Of a stretch of DNA of 64,000 nt, positions 9,301 through 17,352 are shown one piece after another. The DNA is from Homoserinimonas sp044769865 (lineage in GTDB: Bacteria > Actinomycetota > Actinomycetes > Actinomycetales > Microbacteriaceae), in the NCBI RefSeq assembly GCF_044769865.1, contig NZ_JBIZWA010000001.1, positions 124,001-188,000 of the forward strand, in the 5' to 3' direction. Numbering within the stretch: the stretch's first letter is position 1; each line of letters starts with the position of its first letter. A program made the position numbers and the translations under genes. Below the pieces are notes generated by a model. That model made no database searches. It was not told where the DNA came from and worked only from the letters and a program-made list of their open reading frames with translations.

Positions 9301-12215
9301 CGCGCCTCCTGGAGCGGTGGGCTGATGCCCACCCGCACCTTGCCGATTGCCCGTGCGCCGAGGCTGTCCATGACCGTGTAGGTGAAGGTGTCGGTGCCGG
9401 CCGAGTAGCCGCCGGCCTCGTACTCGATCGTGTCGGTGCCGACATCCGTCACCGCGCCTTTCTCCGGGGCGGATTCGAGGCCCAGGAGCTGCACTGAGTC
9501 GCCATCCGGGTCGATGCCCGTGAGGGGCACGCGGATGCTCACGGTGCCGCCGGCCGTGACCCTCGCCGTGAGCGTGCTCGGCGTCGGTGCGCCATTCGTC
9601 GCCTCGACGACCTCGCGCACCGCGATGCGCACCTGCGCCTGCGAGGTCTGCCCGTCGGGCCCCATCACGGCGTAGACGGCCGTGAAGTCGCCCGTCTGCT
9701 CCGGCGCGAGGTAGCGCAGCCGGTCACCGGATGCGAAAAGGAGGCCAGACCCGGAGGCCCGCTCGACGAGTTCCTGGCTGAGCGTGAGCGGTTCGCCATC
9801 CGGGTGGAGGTCGTTCGCGAGCACGGGGATGTCGATCGTGTCCCCCACCCGCACGGTGACGCTGTCATCCGTCGCGACAGGCGCCTGCAGCTGCGCCGGG
9901 GGGATCTCGATGACCGTGATGGTGCCGGCCGCCTCCGCGAGGCCGTTCGTGATGAGGTAGTCGACCGTGACGGGGCCCGCGTCGAGCGGTGCCTCGAGGC
10001 TGATCCGCACGGAACGCTGCTCAAGCACTTGAGCGCGCACGCCGGGCGCCTGCTCGGTCGAGACCGAGGTGACCATCAGCACTCCCCCGGCGGGGTCGAT
10101 GTCGATTGAGGCGACATCAATCGTCTGCTCGCTGAGCGTCTTGACGAAGACCGTCTTCGGCACGGTGATTGGGGTCGAGTTGGCGTCGGGTGGCGCTTCG
10201 ACATCGATGCGCACGAGCCCCGTGACCGTCTGGCTCCCGTCTGTGACGACATACTCGACGTAGAAGGTGCGCACCTGGTCACTCGTGAAACGGAAGGTGC
10301 CGTTCTCGAGATTGGGCGTGATGGTGGCTCCCGTACGCGATGGAACCGCGCTCAGGCGCACCGTGCCCGTCCCACCGCGAACATGCTCGAGCGGGCTGAC
10401 CCGCACCTCGCCGCCCGCGTAGCTGCGCACAGCGAAGGGGTCCGCGATGATCGGGACCTCGCCCGCCGGGTTGACGGTGACCGAGAGCGACCCTGCGCCG
10501 CGGGCCATGCCATCCGTCACTGACACGGCGACCGTGCGAAGCGTCGCCGCCGCGCCGCCCTCCTGGAACACGACGGCGCCCTCCGGCTTGTAGCTGACGC
10601 CGTCGGGGTCAGCGGTCGAGGCTCCCGCAAGGTAGATGACGTCGCCGTCGGGGTCAACCCAGTCACCAAGGACGTTGGCCGTCACCCGTCCGCCCTGCGC
10701 GACACTGCTGCGAGACTGTCGCACCTGCTGGGGCGCCCCGTTCTCGCCCGGGCCACGGATCTCGACCGTCACGGTCGCCGAGGCCGAACCACCCCTGCCA
10801 TCGGTGATCGTGTAGGGGAAGGACAGCGAGCCCTGTGCGGCAGGGCTCAGGGTCAGCTGCACCTGCTGCCCGTCGCGCACGAGGTCGAGCTGGCCCACAG
10901 ACTCGTCGATGGCACCGATCTCGGACACGACCAAGACGTCACCATTGGCGTCGTAGTCGTTCAGGAGCACGGGCAGCACGGTCGAACGACCGGGCCTCGC
11001 CCCGAAGACATCATCCGTCGCGACGGGCGGAACCTGGGTCTTCTCGAACTCGGGCGGAGAATCGAGGTCGTTCTGCTCGACCTGCTCCTGGTTCTCCTCG
11101 ACCTCGATCAACTCGCTCCAGTTGTCGATCAACTCGCCGCCCGCCTGCACCGCCCAGGTGCGCCCGGAGCGCGGTTCGTTGAGCACGACACGGTCGCCAT
11201 TCACTGCGAACTCGAGTCGCCCTGCCCCGGCGTTCGCCCCCGCGAGCTGCAGCTCGACGGCCGCCGAGCCCCTGCAGTCGCGCCAGGCGAGCCCGTCCGC
11301 CCACGCGGCGAAAGAGCAGCCGCCGACGACGATCGGTGCCGCGGAGGTCGCAGAGCGATCCGCGACAAGGGACTCGACGGCGCCGTCGAACCCAATTCGG
11401 AGGAGACCCTCACTCGTGGCGAGGAGGATGTTGCCGGACTCGGGGCCGGGCTGCTGCAGGCGCATGCTGTCGCCCGCCTCGACCGAGTCGGAGAGGTCCA
11501 CGACCGTGCCGTCCAACCACAGGGAGCGAGACTCGTAGTCGACGATTGCGACCCGCTCGCCGAGGGCCGTGATGGCGACATCCTCGCCCTCGGCGTCGAA
11601 GTCGATGGCCCGCGTTTCAGCGCCCGAGGTGAGGGCGATTGCGTCGGTTGCGAGATCGACCCGGTAGAGCTGCCCCGTGTCAGCGGAATACGCGTGCAGG
11701 AACCCGCTGGGCGTCACCGTGATGGCCGCGTTCGCACCCAGGCTGAGGAGTGGTTCGGTCGCCGCATCGAAGGAGCCCAGCTCTGCCGAGGTCGTGATCC
11801 ACACCTCGCCCGTGTCCTCCGCATAGACGACCGCGGCGTCTCCCGCGAGGAAGACCTGCGGGCCCTCGGTCGGGAGGGCGACGCTGTCGACGACCTCCGA
11901 CATTGCTGGGTCAACGATGTCGAGGCGGGTGTTCGCCCTGTCGACGAGCAGCACGGTGCTCCCCTGCTGCACAACGTCGATCTCATTGCCGGAACTCTCG
12001 ACAACGGTGTTGAGCAGCTGGATCTCGGTGTTGGCGCGACCGATGACCTGCTCCTGGCCGTTCGCGACCCACACCGAACCGTCGCTGAGGTCGAGCCGCT
12101 GGGCCGTGTATCCCTGCGAGACGAAGGCGACCCCGACGAGAATCGCCGCGATCACGACAATGCTCGCCACCGTGATCGCCGACGACGCGTTGCGTGAGAG
12201 CCAGGCCCTGATCAT
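6330..12215 (-). CDS. Giant membrane-anchored Ig/cadherin-like and fibronectin type III repeat protein
   Basis: A 1961-residue protein. The ATG at 12213-12215 is chosen because it overlaps the kinase stop by 4 bp; a 25-residue upstream extension is possible but lies within the kinase gene. It has a short basic cytoplasmic tail, one membrane helix (about residues 13-33), then a region of short repeats with regular aromatic and Asp residues (about 40-370, possibly a beta propeller). Tandem Ig/cadherin-like repeats of the VLANDxDPDG type follow (for example near 398, 777 and 975). Fibronectin type III domains begin near 1468 and 1565, and the tail is acidic and Pro-rich with a run of seven prolines. 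It is probably a surface protein exposed outside the membrane. Its gene sits between kinase and MoxR, so it may be the sensed or assembled component. Confidence 0.88.
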   Translation of the reverse strand: MIRAWLSRNASSAITVASIVVIAAILVGVAFVSQGYTAQRLDLSDGSVWVANGQEQVIGRANTEIQLLNTVVESSGNEIDVVQQGSTVLLVDRANTRLDIVDPAMSEVVDSVALPTEGPQVFLAGDAAVVYAEDTGEVWITTSAELGSFDAATEPLLSLGANAAITVTPSGFLHAYSADTGQLYRVDLATDAIALTSGAETRAIDFDAEGEDVAITALGERVAIVDYESRSLWLDGTVVDLSDSVEAGDSMRLQQPGPESGNILLATSEGLLRIGFDGAVESLVADRSATSAAPIVVGGCSFAAWADGLAWRDCRGSAAVELQLAGANAGAGRLEFAVNGDRVVLNEPRSGRTWAVQAGGELIDNWSELIEVEENQEQVEQNDLDSPPEFEKTQVPPVATDDVFGARPGRSTVLPVLLNDYDANGDVLVVSEIGAIDESVGQLDLVRDGQQVQLTLSPAAQGSLSFPYTITDGRGGSASATVTVEIRGPGENGAPQQVRQSRSSVAQGGRVTANVLGDWVDPDGDVIYLAGASTADPDGVSYKPEGAVVFQEGGAAATLRTVAVSVTDGMARGAGSLSVTVNPAGEVPIIADPFAVRSYAGGEVRVSPLEHVRGGTGTVRLSAVPSRTGATITPNLENGTFRFTSDQVRTFYVEYVVTDGSQTVTGLVRIDVEAPPDANSTPITVPKTVFVKTLSEQTIDVASIDIDPAGGVLMVTSVSTEQAPGVRAQVLEQRSVRISLEAPLDAGPVTVDYLITNGLAEAAGTITVIEIPPAQLQAPVATDDSVTVRVGDTIDIPVLANDLHPDGEPLTLSQELVERASGSGLLFASGDRLRYLAPEQTGDFTAVYAVMGPDGQTSQAQVRIAVREVVEATNGAPTPSTLTARVTAGGTVSIRVPLTGIDPDGDSVQLLGLESAPEKGAVTDVGTDTIEYEAGGYSAGTDTFTYTVMDSLGARAIGKVRVGISPPLQEARNPIATADEVVTRPGDSVSVQVLANDIDPDGGTLTITSVLPNTPEISAEIDGEIVVIDVPEEPGQYGLVYEVENGFGGTSSAFITVVVDAEAPHAYPVANDTVLTLSDILERETVTVDVLQNVFFADGPANTLTVRLLERFSENAVVTDDGDVTVTIAERRQIIPFSVVHPDDPEVISYAFIRVPGLDDALPQLDRRAKPLTVASESRLVIDINDHVIAVGGNSVRLTDRTTVRATNANGDSLVIDDDTLVFTSADKYFGPASIAFEVTDGASANAAGARTATLVLPIRVTPRENQPPVFAGGTIEFEPSEEKSLDLLRLTNYPHPDDIDELAYRVLEPLPRDFSYTLTGSTLTLRADPAAVKGSQTAITLGVRDELSEGQAGTITLRVVASTRPLARPAPDRAVTPRGETTTIDVLANDAAANPFPGQPLSVVAIRGLDGGTLPEGVSVVPSADRSRLTVSVSGSAAPTDTQLQYQVADATGDPSRYMWGTVTISVQDVPDTPAAPSRAGGHTNGALTLRITPPAFNNSPITSFEVVSDSNGGYRKNCGLEQLCTLSDLQVGVSYEFRVIATNSLGASEASPASVPLRVDYLPAAPTDVTARASGGAEGELTISWSRVPDPSPGTPVSGYTVRISGPGVGQTDIATTSTSLTTTVGRLVQAGQAYQVVVFARNGAQATTEEWNHSSPVAVTAVGAPPAVPVAARLTGTEGHIAVTWTGAGWNGARAGTYHVARFSGGSAPPAACTPGSYPGRIAADVASGWVDTSAIDGVQYTYAVYSDNGLFCTVSVSGAVESKREPGQASVDLVIEHSTGGYHDVRVRSLSALRPAARYEVMIGGNGAWRPVARGDFVTSPALSTVYGQPVTVQVRACRDDSADLCGAASAPQQLTPVATRASVLSCIAGEAFTPNPPANVAGFGAPSYRVQFRTPGGIWLGAWQAWTPEMAVPENSTALRIKATVGGYQDPEYGETECEVPPPPPPPVTEPGDSEE

Positions 12216-13624
12216 GGCCGTATCGTCGCGCACTTCTGGTTGCTCGGCGCGCCCGCAGCACCGGAGCGATTCACGGTGACCGTGATGCACACCTGCTCGC
12301 CGGGCTCACCGGCCACGACGAAGGCGGGGTTCGTCTGCATGCTGCTTGCGCCCTCGGATGTCGCGATCTGGTACGAATCGCCAGACCTGAGACCCGGATC
12401 CGGCCAGGTGAACAGCACGTCACCCGATCGTTCCCGAGCCTCGATGTCGGTGACGACGGGCGTCGCCGAATTGGCTCGCACGAGGATGTAGACGGCCGTG
12501 CCCGCAAGGGCCAAGACGAGGACTGCCGTGACGACGAGCGTCCACGTGAGCGCCTTCGCGCCCTTCGTCGGCGGCTGGGCGAGCGAGCCACTCCGGCTCG
12601 GCTGCGCGTGTTCTATCGGCGCGCTGTCGGATCCTGAAGCAGCCGATCCCCTGCGCCGGCGACGGGAACGTCCCGGCGAGGTGCCCGCATCGGCGCCGAG
12701 GGCCCGCACCCGCGTGCGGTCCTCGAAGTCGGAGACGGTGCCGAGTGCCCAGTCATCCATCGCCACTTCGATGGGCGTCTGGGGAAGGCCGAGCTCCGAC
12801 TCGATCGTCTGCAGCTGGTGCACGAGCTCGAGCACGGTGCGGGGACGGTGCTCAGGGTTGCGGGACATCGCACGCTCGAGCGCGAGCTCAAGCGCGCGCG
12901 GCACGTCGGGGCGGCTGATCGGTTGGGGCCGTGCGCGACCGATGCGGGCGATGAGGTCGGCGCTCGTGTTCGACTTTCCCGGAATCTCGAAGGGCGAGCG
13001 CCCCGCGAGGAGCGAGTACACGGTTGCGGCGTATGACCACACCTCGGCCGCGACCGAACCGGAGTTCTCGCCGAGCAGCACCTCGGGCGCCGACCACGGG
13101 ATCGACATCCCGACCGCCTCCTCGGCGTCGGCCCCCGCGAGGGTCGCGGCGATGCCGAAGTCCGAGAGCACGGGATGCCCGTATGCCGTGAGCAGGATGT
13201 TGGAGGGCTTGATATCACGGTGCAGCACGCCGGCGCGGTGTGCCGTCTCGATCGCGCTGCCGATCTTGACGGCGATGCGCAACACCTCAGCGACGGGAAT
13301 CGACTCGCGGCGGTAGCGCTCGCTGAGCGCCGAGGAGCACATCTCCATCACGAGGTAGGGGCGGCCGTCTGAGGACACGCTCGCTTGGTACACCGTAAGG
13401 ATCGACGGATGCGAACTCAACTGGGCCATGAGATTCGCCTCGGCCTGGAACATCTGCCGCACGTGGTCGTTGACGACCTCACTCAACAGCACCTTGACCG
13501 CGACCTGGCGGCGGGGCATGTTCTGCTCGTAGAGGAAGACATCCGCGAATCCGCCGGAGCCGAGGATGTGCACATGGCTGAAGCCGGGCAGCACGGGCGG
13601 CTGTGACGGCAGTCGTCTCGCCAT
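12212..13624 (-). CDS. Membrane Ser/Thr protein kinase with an extracellular Fn3-like domain
   Basis: A 470-residue PknB-type kinase. The glycine loop is GSGGFADV (22-29), the ATP-binding Lys is Lys44 (VAVKV), the catalytic loop HRDIKPSN has Asp137, and the DFG motif is at 155-157, so it should be active. A basic juxtamembrane linker (about 310-350) is followed by one membrane helix (about 360-385). The short extracellular part resembles a single Fn3 domain and carries two cysteines that may form a disulfide, instead of the PASTA repeats found in PknB. A -10-like hexamer lies upstream at 13713-13718. The stop overlaps the start of the giant Fn3/Ig protein, suggesting a shared ectodomain function. 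Confidence 0.93.
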   Translation of the reverse strand: MARRLPSQPPVLPGFSHVHILGSGGFADVFLYEQNMPRRQVAVKVLLSEVVNDHVRQMFQAEANLMAQLSSHPSILTVYQASVSSDGRPYLVMEMCSSALSERYRRESIPVAEVLRIAVKIGSAIETAHRAGVLHRDIKPSNILLTAYGHPVLSDFGIAATLAGADAEEAVGMSIPWSAPEVLLGENSGSVAAEVWSYAATVYSLLAGRSPFEIPGKSNTSADLIARIGRARPQPISRPDVPRALELALERAMSRNPEHRPRTVLELVHQLQTIESELGLPQTPIEVAMDDWALGTVSDFEDRTRVRALGADAGTSPGRSRRRRRGSAASGSDSAPIEHAQPSRSGSLAQPPTKGAKALTWTLVVTAVLVLALAGTAVYILVRANSATPVVTDIEARERSGDVLFTWPDPGLRSGDSYQIATSEGASSMQTNPAFVVAGEPGEQVCITVTVNRSGAAGAPSNQKCATIRP

Positions 13625-13712
13625 TCAGCCACCCCCTCGGCGGATCTCGTGGAGTTGCGGGATCAGATCGCACGGATGCGGCCGGTCTCCCTGCGGCGCC
13701 CGGCGAGCTTTC

Positions 13713-13718
13713 ATTCTA
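13713..13718 (-). promoter_or_regulatory. Possible -10 element upstream of the kinase operon
   Basis: On the minus strand the hexamer TAGAAT lies about 90 bases before the kinase start, in the 164-bp gap after the phosphatase gene. No good -35 hexamer was found 16-18 bases upstream, so this is only a candidate. Confidence 0.35.
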
Positions 13719-13774
13719 GGCGAGCGACTTGCGGGGTTGAGTTGGAGGAATCCCCGATGACGGCCGCATTCAGG

Positions 13775-13788
13775 CCCCCATTCGGGGG
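13775..13788 (-). terminator. Hairpin directly after the PP2C stop codon
   Basis: CCCCC-GAAT-GGGGG (minus strand) begins immediately after the TGA of the phosphatase gene. A longer inverted repeat (GGAGGAAT at 13744-13751 and ATTCCTCC at 13791-13798) brackets it. There is no U-run, so it may weaken read-through or protect the 3' end rather than terminate fully. Confidence 0.4.
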
Positions 13789-14667
13789 TCATTCCTCCTG
13801 CGTGGGGAGTTCGGCCGTGCGGGGAATCGTGTCTTCGTCGTCACCTTCCGACTGCTCTTCCTGCGCCGCCGAGCCGCCTGCCGCGTCGTGGGGCGCTGCA
13901 ATGACATCGATCACGACCGCGGTCACGTTGTCACGCCCACCGGCATCGAGCGCTCGCACCACGAGCTCCTGCACGACCTCGGAGCAGCTCGTGCCCGCAG
14001 CGAGGATCTCGCCGATGATGCGGGCGTCGACCTCCTTCGTGAGGCCGTCGGAGCAGAGCAGGAGGCGCATCCCCTGGCGCACGGGAATGTGCCAGAAGTC
14101 GGGGACGGGATCGGCGTTGAAGCCGACCGCCCGCGTGATGATGTTGCTGTCGGGGTGCGACTCGGCGTCGCCCGCGGCGATCATGCCGGCGTCGACCATC
14201 TCCTGCACGACCGAGTGATCGACCGTGACCTGCGCGAGGCGGCCATCCTGGAGCGCGTAGACCCGGGAGTCCCCGACGTTGAAGACGAGCCAGGCGACCT
14301 CGTCCTCCTCCATCGTCAGCATGGCCCCCGTCACGGTCGTGCCAACGCCGAGACTCGCCTCATCGCTGACCTCGCCGATGTCCCGCGTCGCGAGGCGCAG
14401 GGCCGCACCGATCTCGGCGGGCGCACCGAACGGACCCTCGGTGGCCTCGGAGAGGCGGCGCACGACGGCGGCGCTCGCAAGGTCACCGGCGGAATGGCCC
14501 CCCATGCCGTCCGCGACCGCGAAGAGCGGCGGCGAGGCCACGTAGCTGTCCTCGTTGTGCTTGCGACGGTGCCCCGTGTGCGTGGCGACGCCCCAGGCGA
14601 GCTCGATCTCGCCGCCCGAGGGGATGGCGACGCGATGGTTCGCCGTGTTCTCGCCGATCTCGGTCAC
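13789..14667 (-). CDS. PP2C-family Ser/Thr protein phosphatase
   Basis: A 292-residue soluble phosphatase. Metal-binding motifs include HNED (Asp40), DGMGGH (Asp53) and a C-terminal DNVTAVVIDV (about 249-258). It has no membrane helix, unlike PstP of mycobacteria, and ends in an acidic disordered tail. It should reverse phosphorylation by the adjacent kinase and thereby control FHA binding. The GTG start (14665-14667) has an AAGGAG seven bases upstream and overlaps the FHA gene stop by 4 bp. The kinase follows after 164 bp, which suggests a second promoter. Confidence 0.93.
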   Translation of the reverse strand: MTEIGENTANHRVAIPSGGEIELAWGVATHTGHRRKHNEDSYVASPPLFAVADGMGGHSAGDLASAAVVRRLSEATEGPFGAPAEIGAALRLATRDIGEVSDEASLGVGTTVTGAMLTMEEDEVAWLVFNVGDSRVYALQDGRLAQVTVDHSVVQEMVDAGMIAAGDAESHPDSNIITRAVGFNADPVPDFWHIPVRQGMRLLLCSDGLTKEVDARIIGEILAAGTSCSEVVQELVVRALDAGGRDNVTAVVIDVIAAPHDAAGGSAAQEEQSEGDDEDTIPRTAELPTQEE

Positions 14668-15278
14668 TGCGGGGCTCCTTGGATCATGGATCTCTCTCCG
14701 GTCGTGCGCTGAAGGGGAAGGATCTCGAGCACATTGCCGTCGCCGATGTCGACAACCGTGCCTGGCGTGACGACGAGAGACTCCCCCGGGCGAAGCGCCC
14801 GTGGCGTGGCCCCCGGCATGGTCACAGTAGTGCCGTTTGTCGAACGCAGGTCGGTGAGGATGACGGATGCCCCCTCCTGCCGCACCTCGAGGTGCGTGCT
14901 CGACACCTCCTGCTTGGGCGACGGCACGCGCACAAGCCGGGGTCGCACTCGCTGCGGCACGCGCGGGAGGCTGGGCCTCCTGCCGATGTGCGCTGGACGG
15001 TCGAGCTCGATGGGCTCGTGCGAGTTGACCGTGAAGCGGTAGGTCGACGCGGCGGCCGGGCTCGGAGCCGGCGCCGCACTCGCCTGCAGCGCATCCGTGC
15101 CCTGCGGGAAGGACTGATTCGGCGCATCCGGATTCGCTGCAGCGACACCGAGCGCCGGCGCATCGACCGCGGGTGGCCGGAGTCGGGTGACGAGTCGCGT
15201 GTCAGCGTCGTCGGGTTCCGCGTCGAGCGCGTCCGTGCGCAGCGGCCTGATGACCGTGTCCTCGACATCGCGCTCCAC
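14664..15278 (-). CDS. FHA-domain protein
   Basis: About 204 residues from the GTG at 15276-15278. The first half is acidic and Pro/Ala-rich with Thr-containing stretches such as VEDTVIRP and DADTRLV that could be phosphorylated. The second half is an FHA domain with the signatures SSTHLEV and DLRSTNGT and a long insert after GRRPS. It has no membrane segment. It is probably a phosphothreonine adaptor of the kinase/phosphatase pair, similar in position to the FHA proteins beside PknA/PknB. The frame is open further upstream to 15386, but that part reads like non-coding promoter DNA shared with the divergent gene. Confidence 0.85.
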   Translation of the reverse strand: MERDVEDTVIRPLRTDALDAEPDDADTRLVTRLRPPAVDAPALGVAAANPDAPNQSFPQGTDALQASAAPAPSPAAASTYRFTVNSHEPIELDRPAHIGRRPSLPRVPQRVRPRLVRVPSPKQEVSSTHLEVRQEGASVILTDLRSTNGTTVTMPGATPRALRPGESLVVTPGTVVDIGDGNVLEILPLQRTTGERSMIQGAPQ

Positions 15279-15369
15279 GCCCCCAAGCCTATTCGCTCCC
15301 GCGTGGCGAGCGTGTTCATGTCGCGGTGCGACACCCCCATTCGCGGGCGGCTGTACGGGATGCGACTGG

Positions 15370-15375
15370 TATCCT
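15370..15375 (+). promoter_or_regulatory. Possible -10 element for the HEMLH membrane protein
   Basis: An extended -10-like TGGTATCCT (hexamer TATCCT) lies 27 bases before the GTG at 15403, with an AGGGAG ribosome binding site in between. A clear -35 was not identified. Confidence 0.4.
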
Positions 15376-15402
15376 CTTCGAGGCAAGAGCAGGGAGATTT
15401 GG

Positions 15403-16461
15403 GTGGAGTTCCTCGACGACGACCCTGCCGTGGCGCAGAAGCGTCCTCGTCACCGTCGCCGCAACACGCTCGGCACCCTTCTCGGCCTGCTCATCGTGGG
15501 AGCGCTGACCGCTGGCGGCATCTGGGTCGCCAACAACCCGCAGCCGATCATCGACCGCGTCACGGTGTGGCAGTACGAACCAGACCCCGTCATCGCGGCG
15601 CACGCGGAGCGCCTCCAGCTGACCGAGCACGGGCGCTTCCTCTACTTTGCGAGCACTCCGGTCGTCAGCAGCGGCGAGACGTTCAGCGAGCAGTGCCCCA
15701 TCGACCACAACGAGCAGGAGTTCGGCGTGCTCGGATGTTACGTGCACGCCGAGAAGACGATCTTCCTGTTCGACGTGACCGACGAACGGCTCGACGGCGC
15801 CGAGGAGGTCGTCGCGGCGCACGAGATGCTCCACGCCGCCTGGGACCGCACGGGCGAGGCTGAGAAGGAACGACTCGGCACACTCCTCGAGGAGGAGTTC
15901 GCGCGGCTCATCGACGACCCCGACTTCTCGGCGCGGATGGAGTTCTACTCCCGACACTCCCCCGGCCAGCGCGCCAATGAGCTGCACTCGATCATCGGCA
16001 CGGAGGTTGCGGAGATCTCGGCCGAGCTCGAAGAGTACTACTCCCGATACTTCGCCGACCGTGCGATCGTCACCGGCCTGCACTCCTCATCCCACGCGGT
16101 CTTCGTCGACCTCCAGGCCCAGGCCGACGCGATCGTTTCGGAGCTCGAGCAATTGAAGGCGTCCGTCGAGAGCGACTACGAGCGATACACGACGGGCTAC
16201 GACCAGCTCAACGGCGACATCAAAGTGTTCAACCAGCGTGCCCAGGACGGCTTCTACACCGAGCAGGGTTTCGCCTCCGCGCGCTCGCGACTTCTCACCC
16301 GCGGGGCCGAACTCGACGCGCTCTACGCCTCAATCCTCAAGCGCGTCGAACGCCACGACGCGCTCGCGGCGCAGCTCAAGACGGTCAATGAGACCTCGGC
16401 GCAACTGCAGCGCGGCCTCAACATCGGCGGCGAGGTGCGCGCCGAGGTCGATCCCGGCTGA
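15403..16461 (+). CDS. Membrane-anchored protein with an HExxH motif and coiled coil
   Basis: A 352-residue protein starting at GTG 15403, preceded by AGGGAG. After a basic cytoplasmic lead there is one membrane helix (about 22-43). The external domain carries VVAAHEMLHAAW, an exact HExxH (His140, Glu141, His144), and about 50 residues later NELHSIIGTE (Glu193, Glu201), which could supply a third zinc ligand. A long helical region (about 220-345) is a likely coiled coil. Two cysteines (98, 112) lie before the motif. I do not recognise a named family. A secreted-face zinc metallopeptidase is a reasonable inference but unproven. It is divergent from the FHA/kinase locus and convergent with the IclR gene, 15 bases away. 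Confidence 0.75.
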   Translation: MEFLDDDPAVAQKRPRHRRRNTLGTLLGLLIVGALTAGGIWVANNPQPIIDRVTVWQYEPDPVIAAHAERLQLTEHGRFLYFASTPVVSSGETFSEQCPIDHNEQEFGVLGCYVHAEKTIFLFDVTDERLDGAEEVVAAHEMLHAAWDRTGEAEKERLGTLLEEEFARLIDDPDFSARMEFYSRHSPGQRANELHSIIGTEVAEISAELEEYYSRYFADRAIVTGLHSSSHAVFVDLQAQADAIVSELEQLKASVESDYERYTTGYDQLNGDIKVFNQRAQDGFYTEQGFASARSRLLTRGAELDALYASILKRVERHDALAAQLKTVNETSAQLQRGLNIGGEVRAEVDPG

Positions 16462-16476
16462 TGGTGTCGCGAGGCC

Positions 16477-17334
16477 TCAGTCGGAGACCATGAGGCGCGA
16501 GACGGCGCTCGTGCGGGCGAGTTCGGCCTCGATGCCCGCGACGGCATCCGCGAGGGGGCACTCCACGAGTGACCTGAACGACTCGGCGTCGCGCGTGCTC
16601 ACGTGGGAGGAGACGTTGACGGCTGCGAGGGTGCGGCCCCGGGCATCCGTTATCGGCATTGCCATCGACCGCAGGCCGTGCTCGAGCTCCTGGTCAGTGA
16701 GTGACCATCCCCGCTCGCGCACGCGGTCGAGCTCCCCCAGCAGGTCAGGAATCGTCGCGATCGTGCGACTCGTGCGGCGCTCGAGCGGCACGGCCTCATA
16801 GCGGCGCACGACCTCCTCCCTCGGCAGCGCCGCGAGGAGCACTCGCCCCATCGAGGTCGCGTAGGCGGGAAAGCGAGTGCCGATCGTGATGCCGATGCTC
16901 ATGATCCGGCGCGTGGGCACGCGGGCCACGTAGACGATGTCGGTGCCGTCGAGCACGGAGATCGAGGTGGTCTCCTCAACGCGGGCGGCGAGCTGTTCGA
17001 GATGCGGCATCGCGAGGTCCTGCAGTTGCAGGCCCGAGAGGTAGCTGTAGCCGAGGTCGAGCACGCGCACGGTCAGCGCGAAGACCTTGCCGTCGGTGCG
17101 CATGTAGCCCAAGTCGCAGAGGGTGTGCAGAAATCGGCGCGCCGTCGCCCGCGTGAGCCCTGTGCGGCGCGCGACCTCGCTCAGGCTCATCTCGGAGTGC
17201 TCCGCGTCGAAGGCCCGGATGACCGCGAGACCGCGTGCAAGCGACTGGACTCCGGATGCCCCGGCGGGCAGTGTCGGCGGCACGGCGCGGCCCGCGGGGT
17301 CACCCGTCGCCGACGCCGTGCTGCTCGTGGACAC
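16477..17334 (-). CDS. IclR-family regulator (PcaR/PobR-like)
   Basis: A 285-residue regulator with an N-terminal winged helix-turn-helix (about 30-95, LSEVARRTGLTRATARRFLHTL) and a C-terminal IclR effector domain (about 110-275). The TRATARRFLHTL recognition helix and GYM region resemble the PcaR/PcaU/PobR subgroup that senses protocatechuate-pathway compounds. The GTG start is 18 bases after the ABC ATPase stop, so it appears to be the last gene of the importer operon. It probably controls the importer and perhaps the pca genes, with the palindrome at 20969-20987 as a candidate operator. A different aromatic ligand is possible. Confidence 0.88.
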   Translation of the reverse strand: MSTSSTASATGDPAGRAVPPTLPAGASGVQSLARGLAVIRAFDAEHSEMSLSEVARRTGLTRATARRFLHTLCDLGYMRTDGKVFALTVRVLDLGYSYLSGLQLQDLAMPHLEQLAARVEETTSISVLDGTDIVYVARVPTRRIMSIGITIGTRFPAYATSMGRVLLAALPREEVVRRYEAVPLERRTSRTIATIPDLLGELDRVRERGWSLTDQELEHGLRSMAMPITDARGRTLAAVNVSSHVSTRDAESFRSLVECPLADAVAGIEAELARTSAVSRLMVSD

Positions 17335-17352
17335 TGCCCGCCCGTTCTCTCG

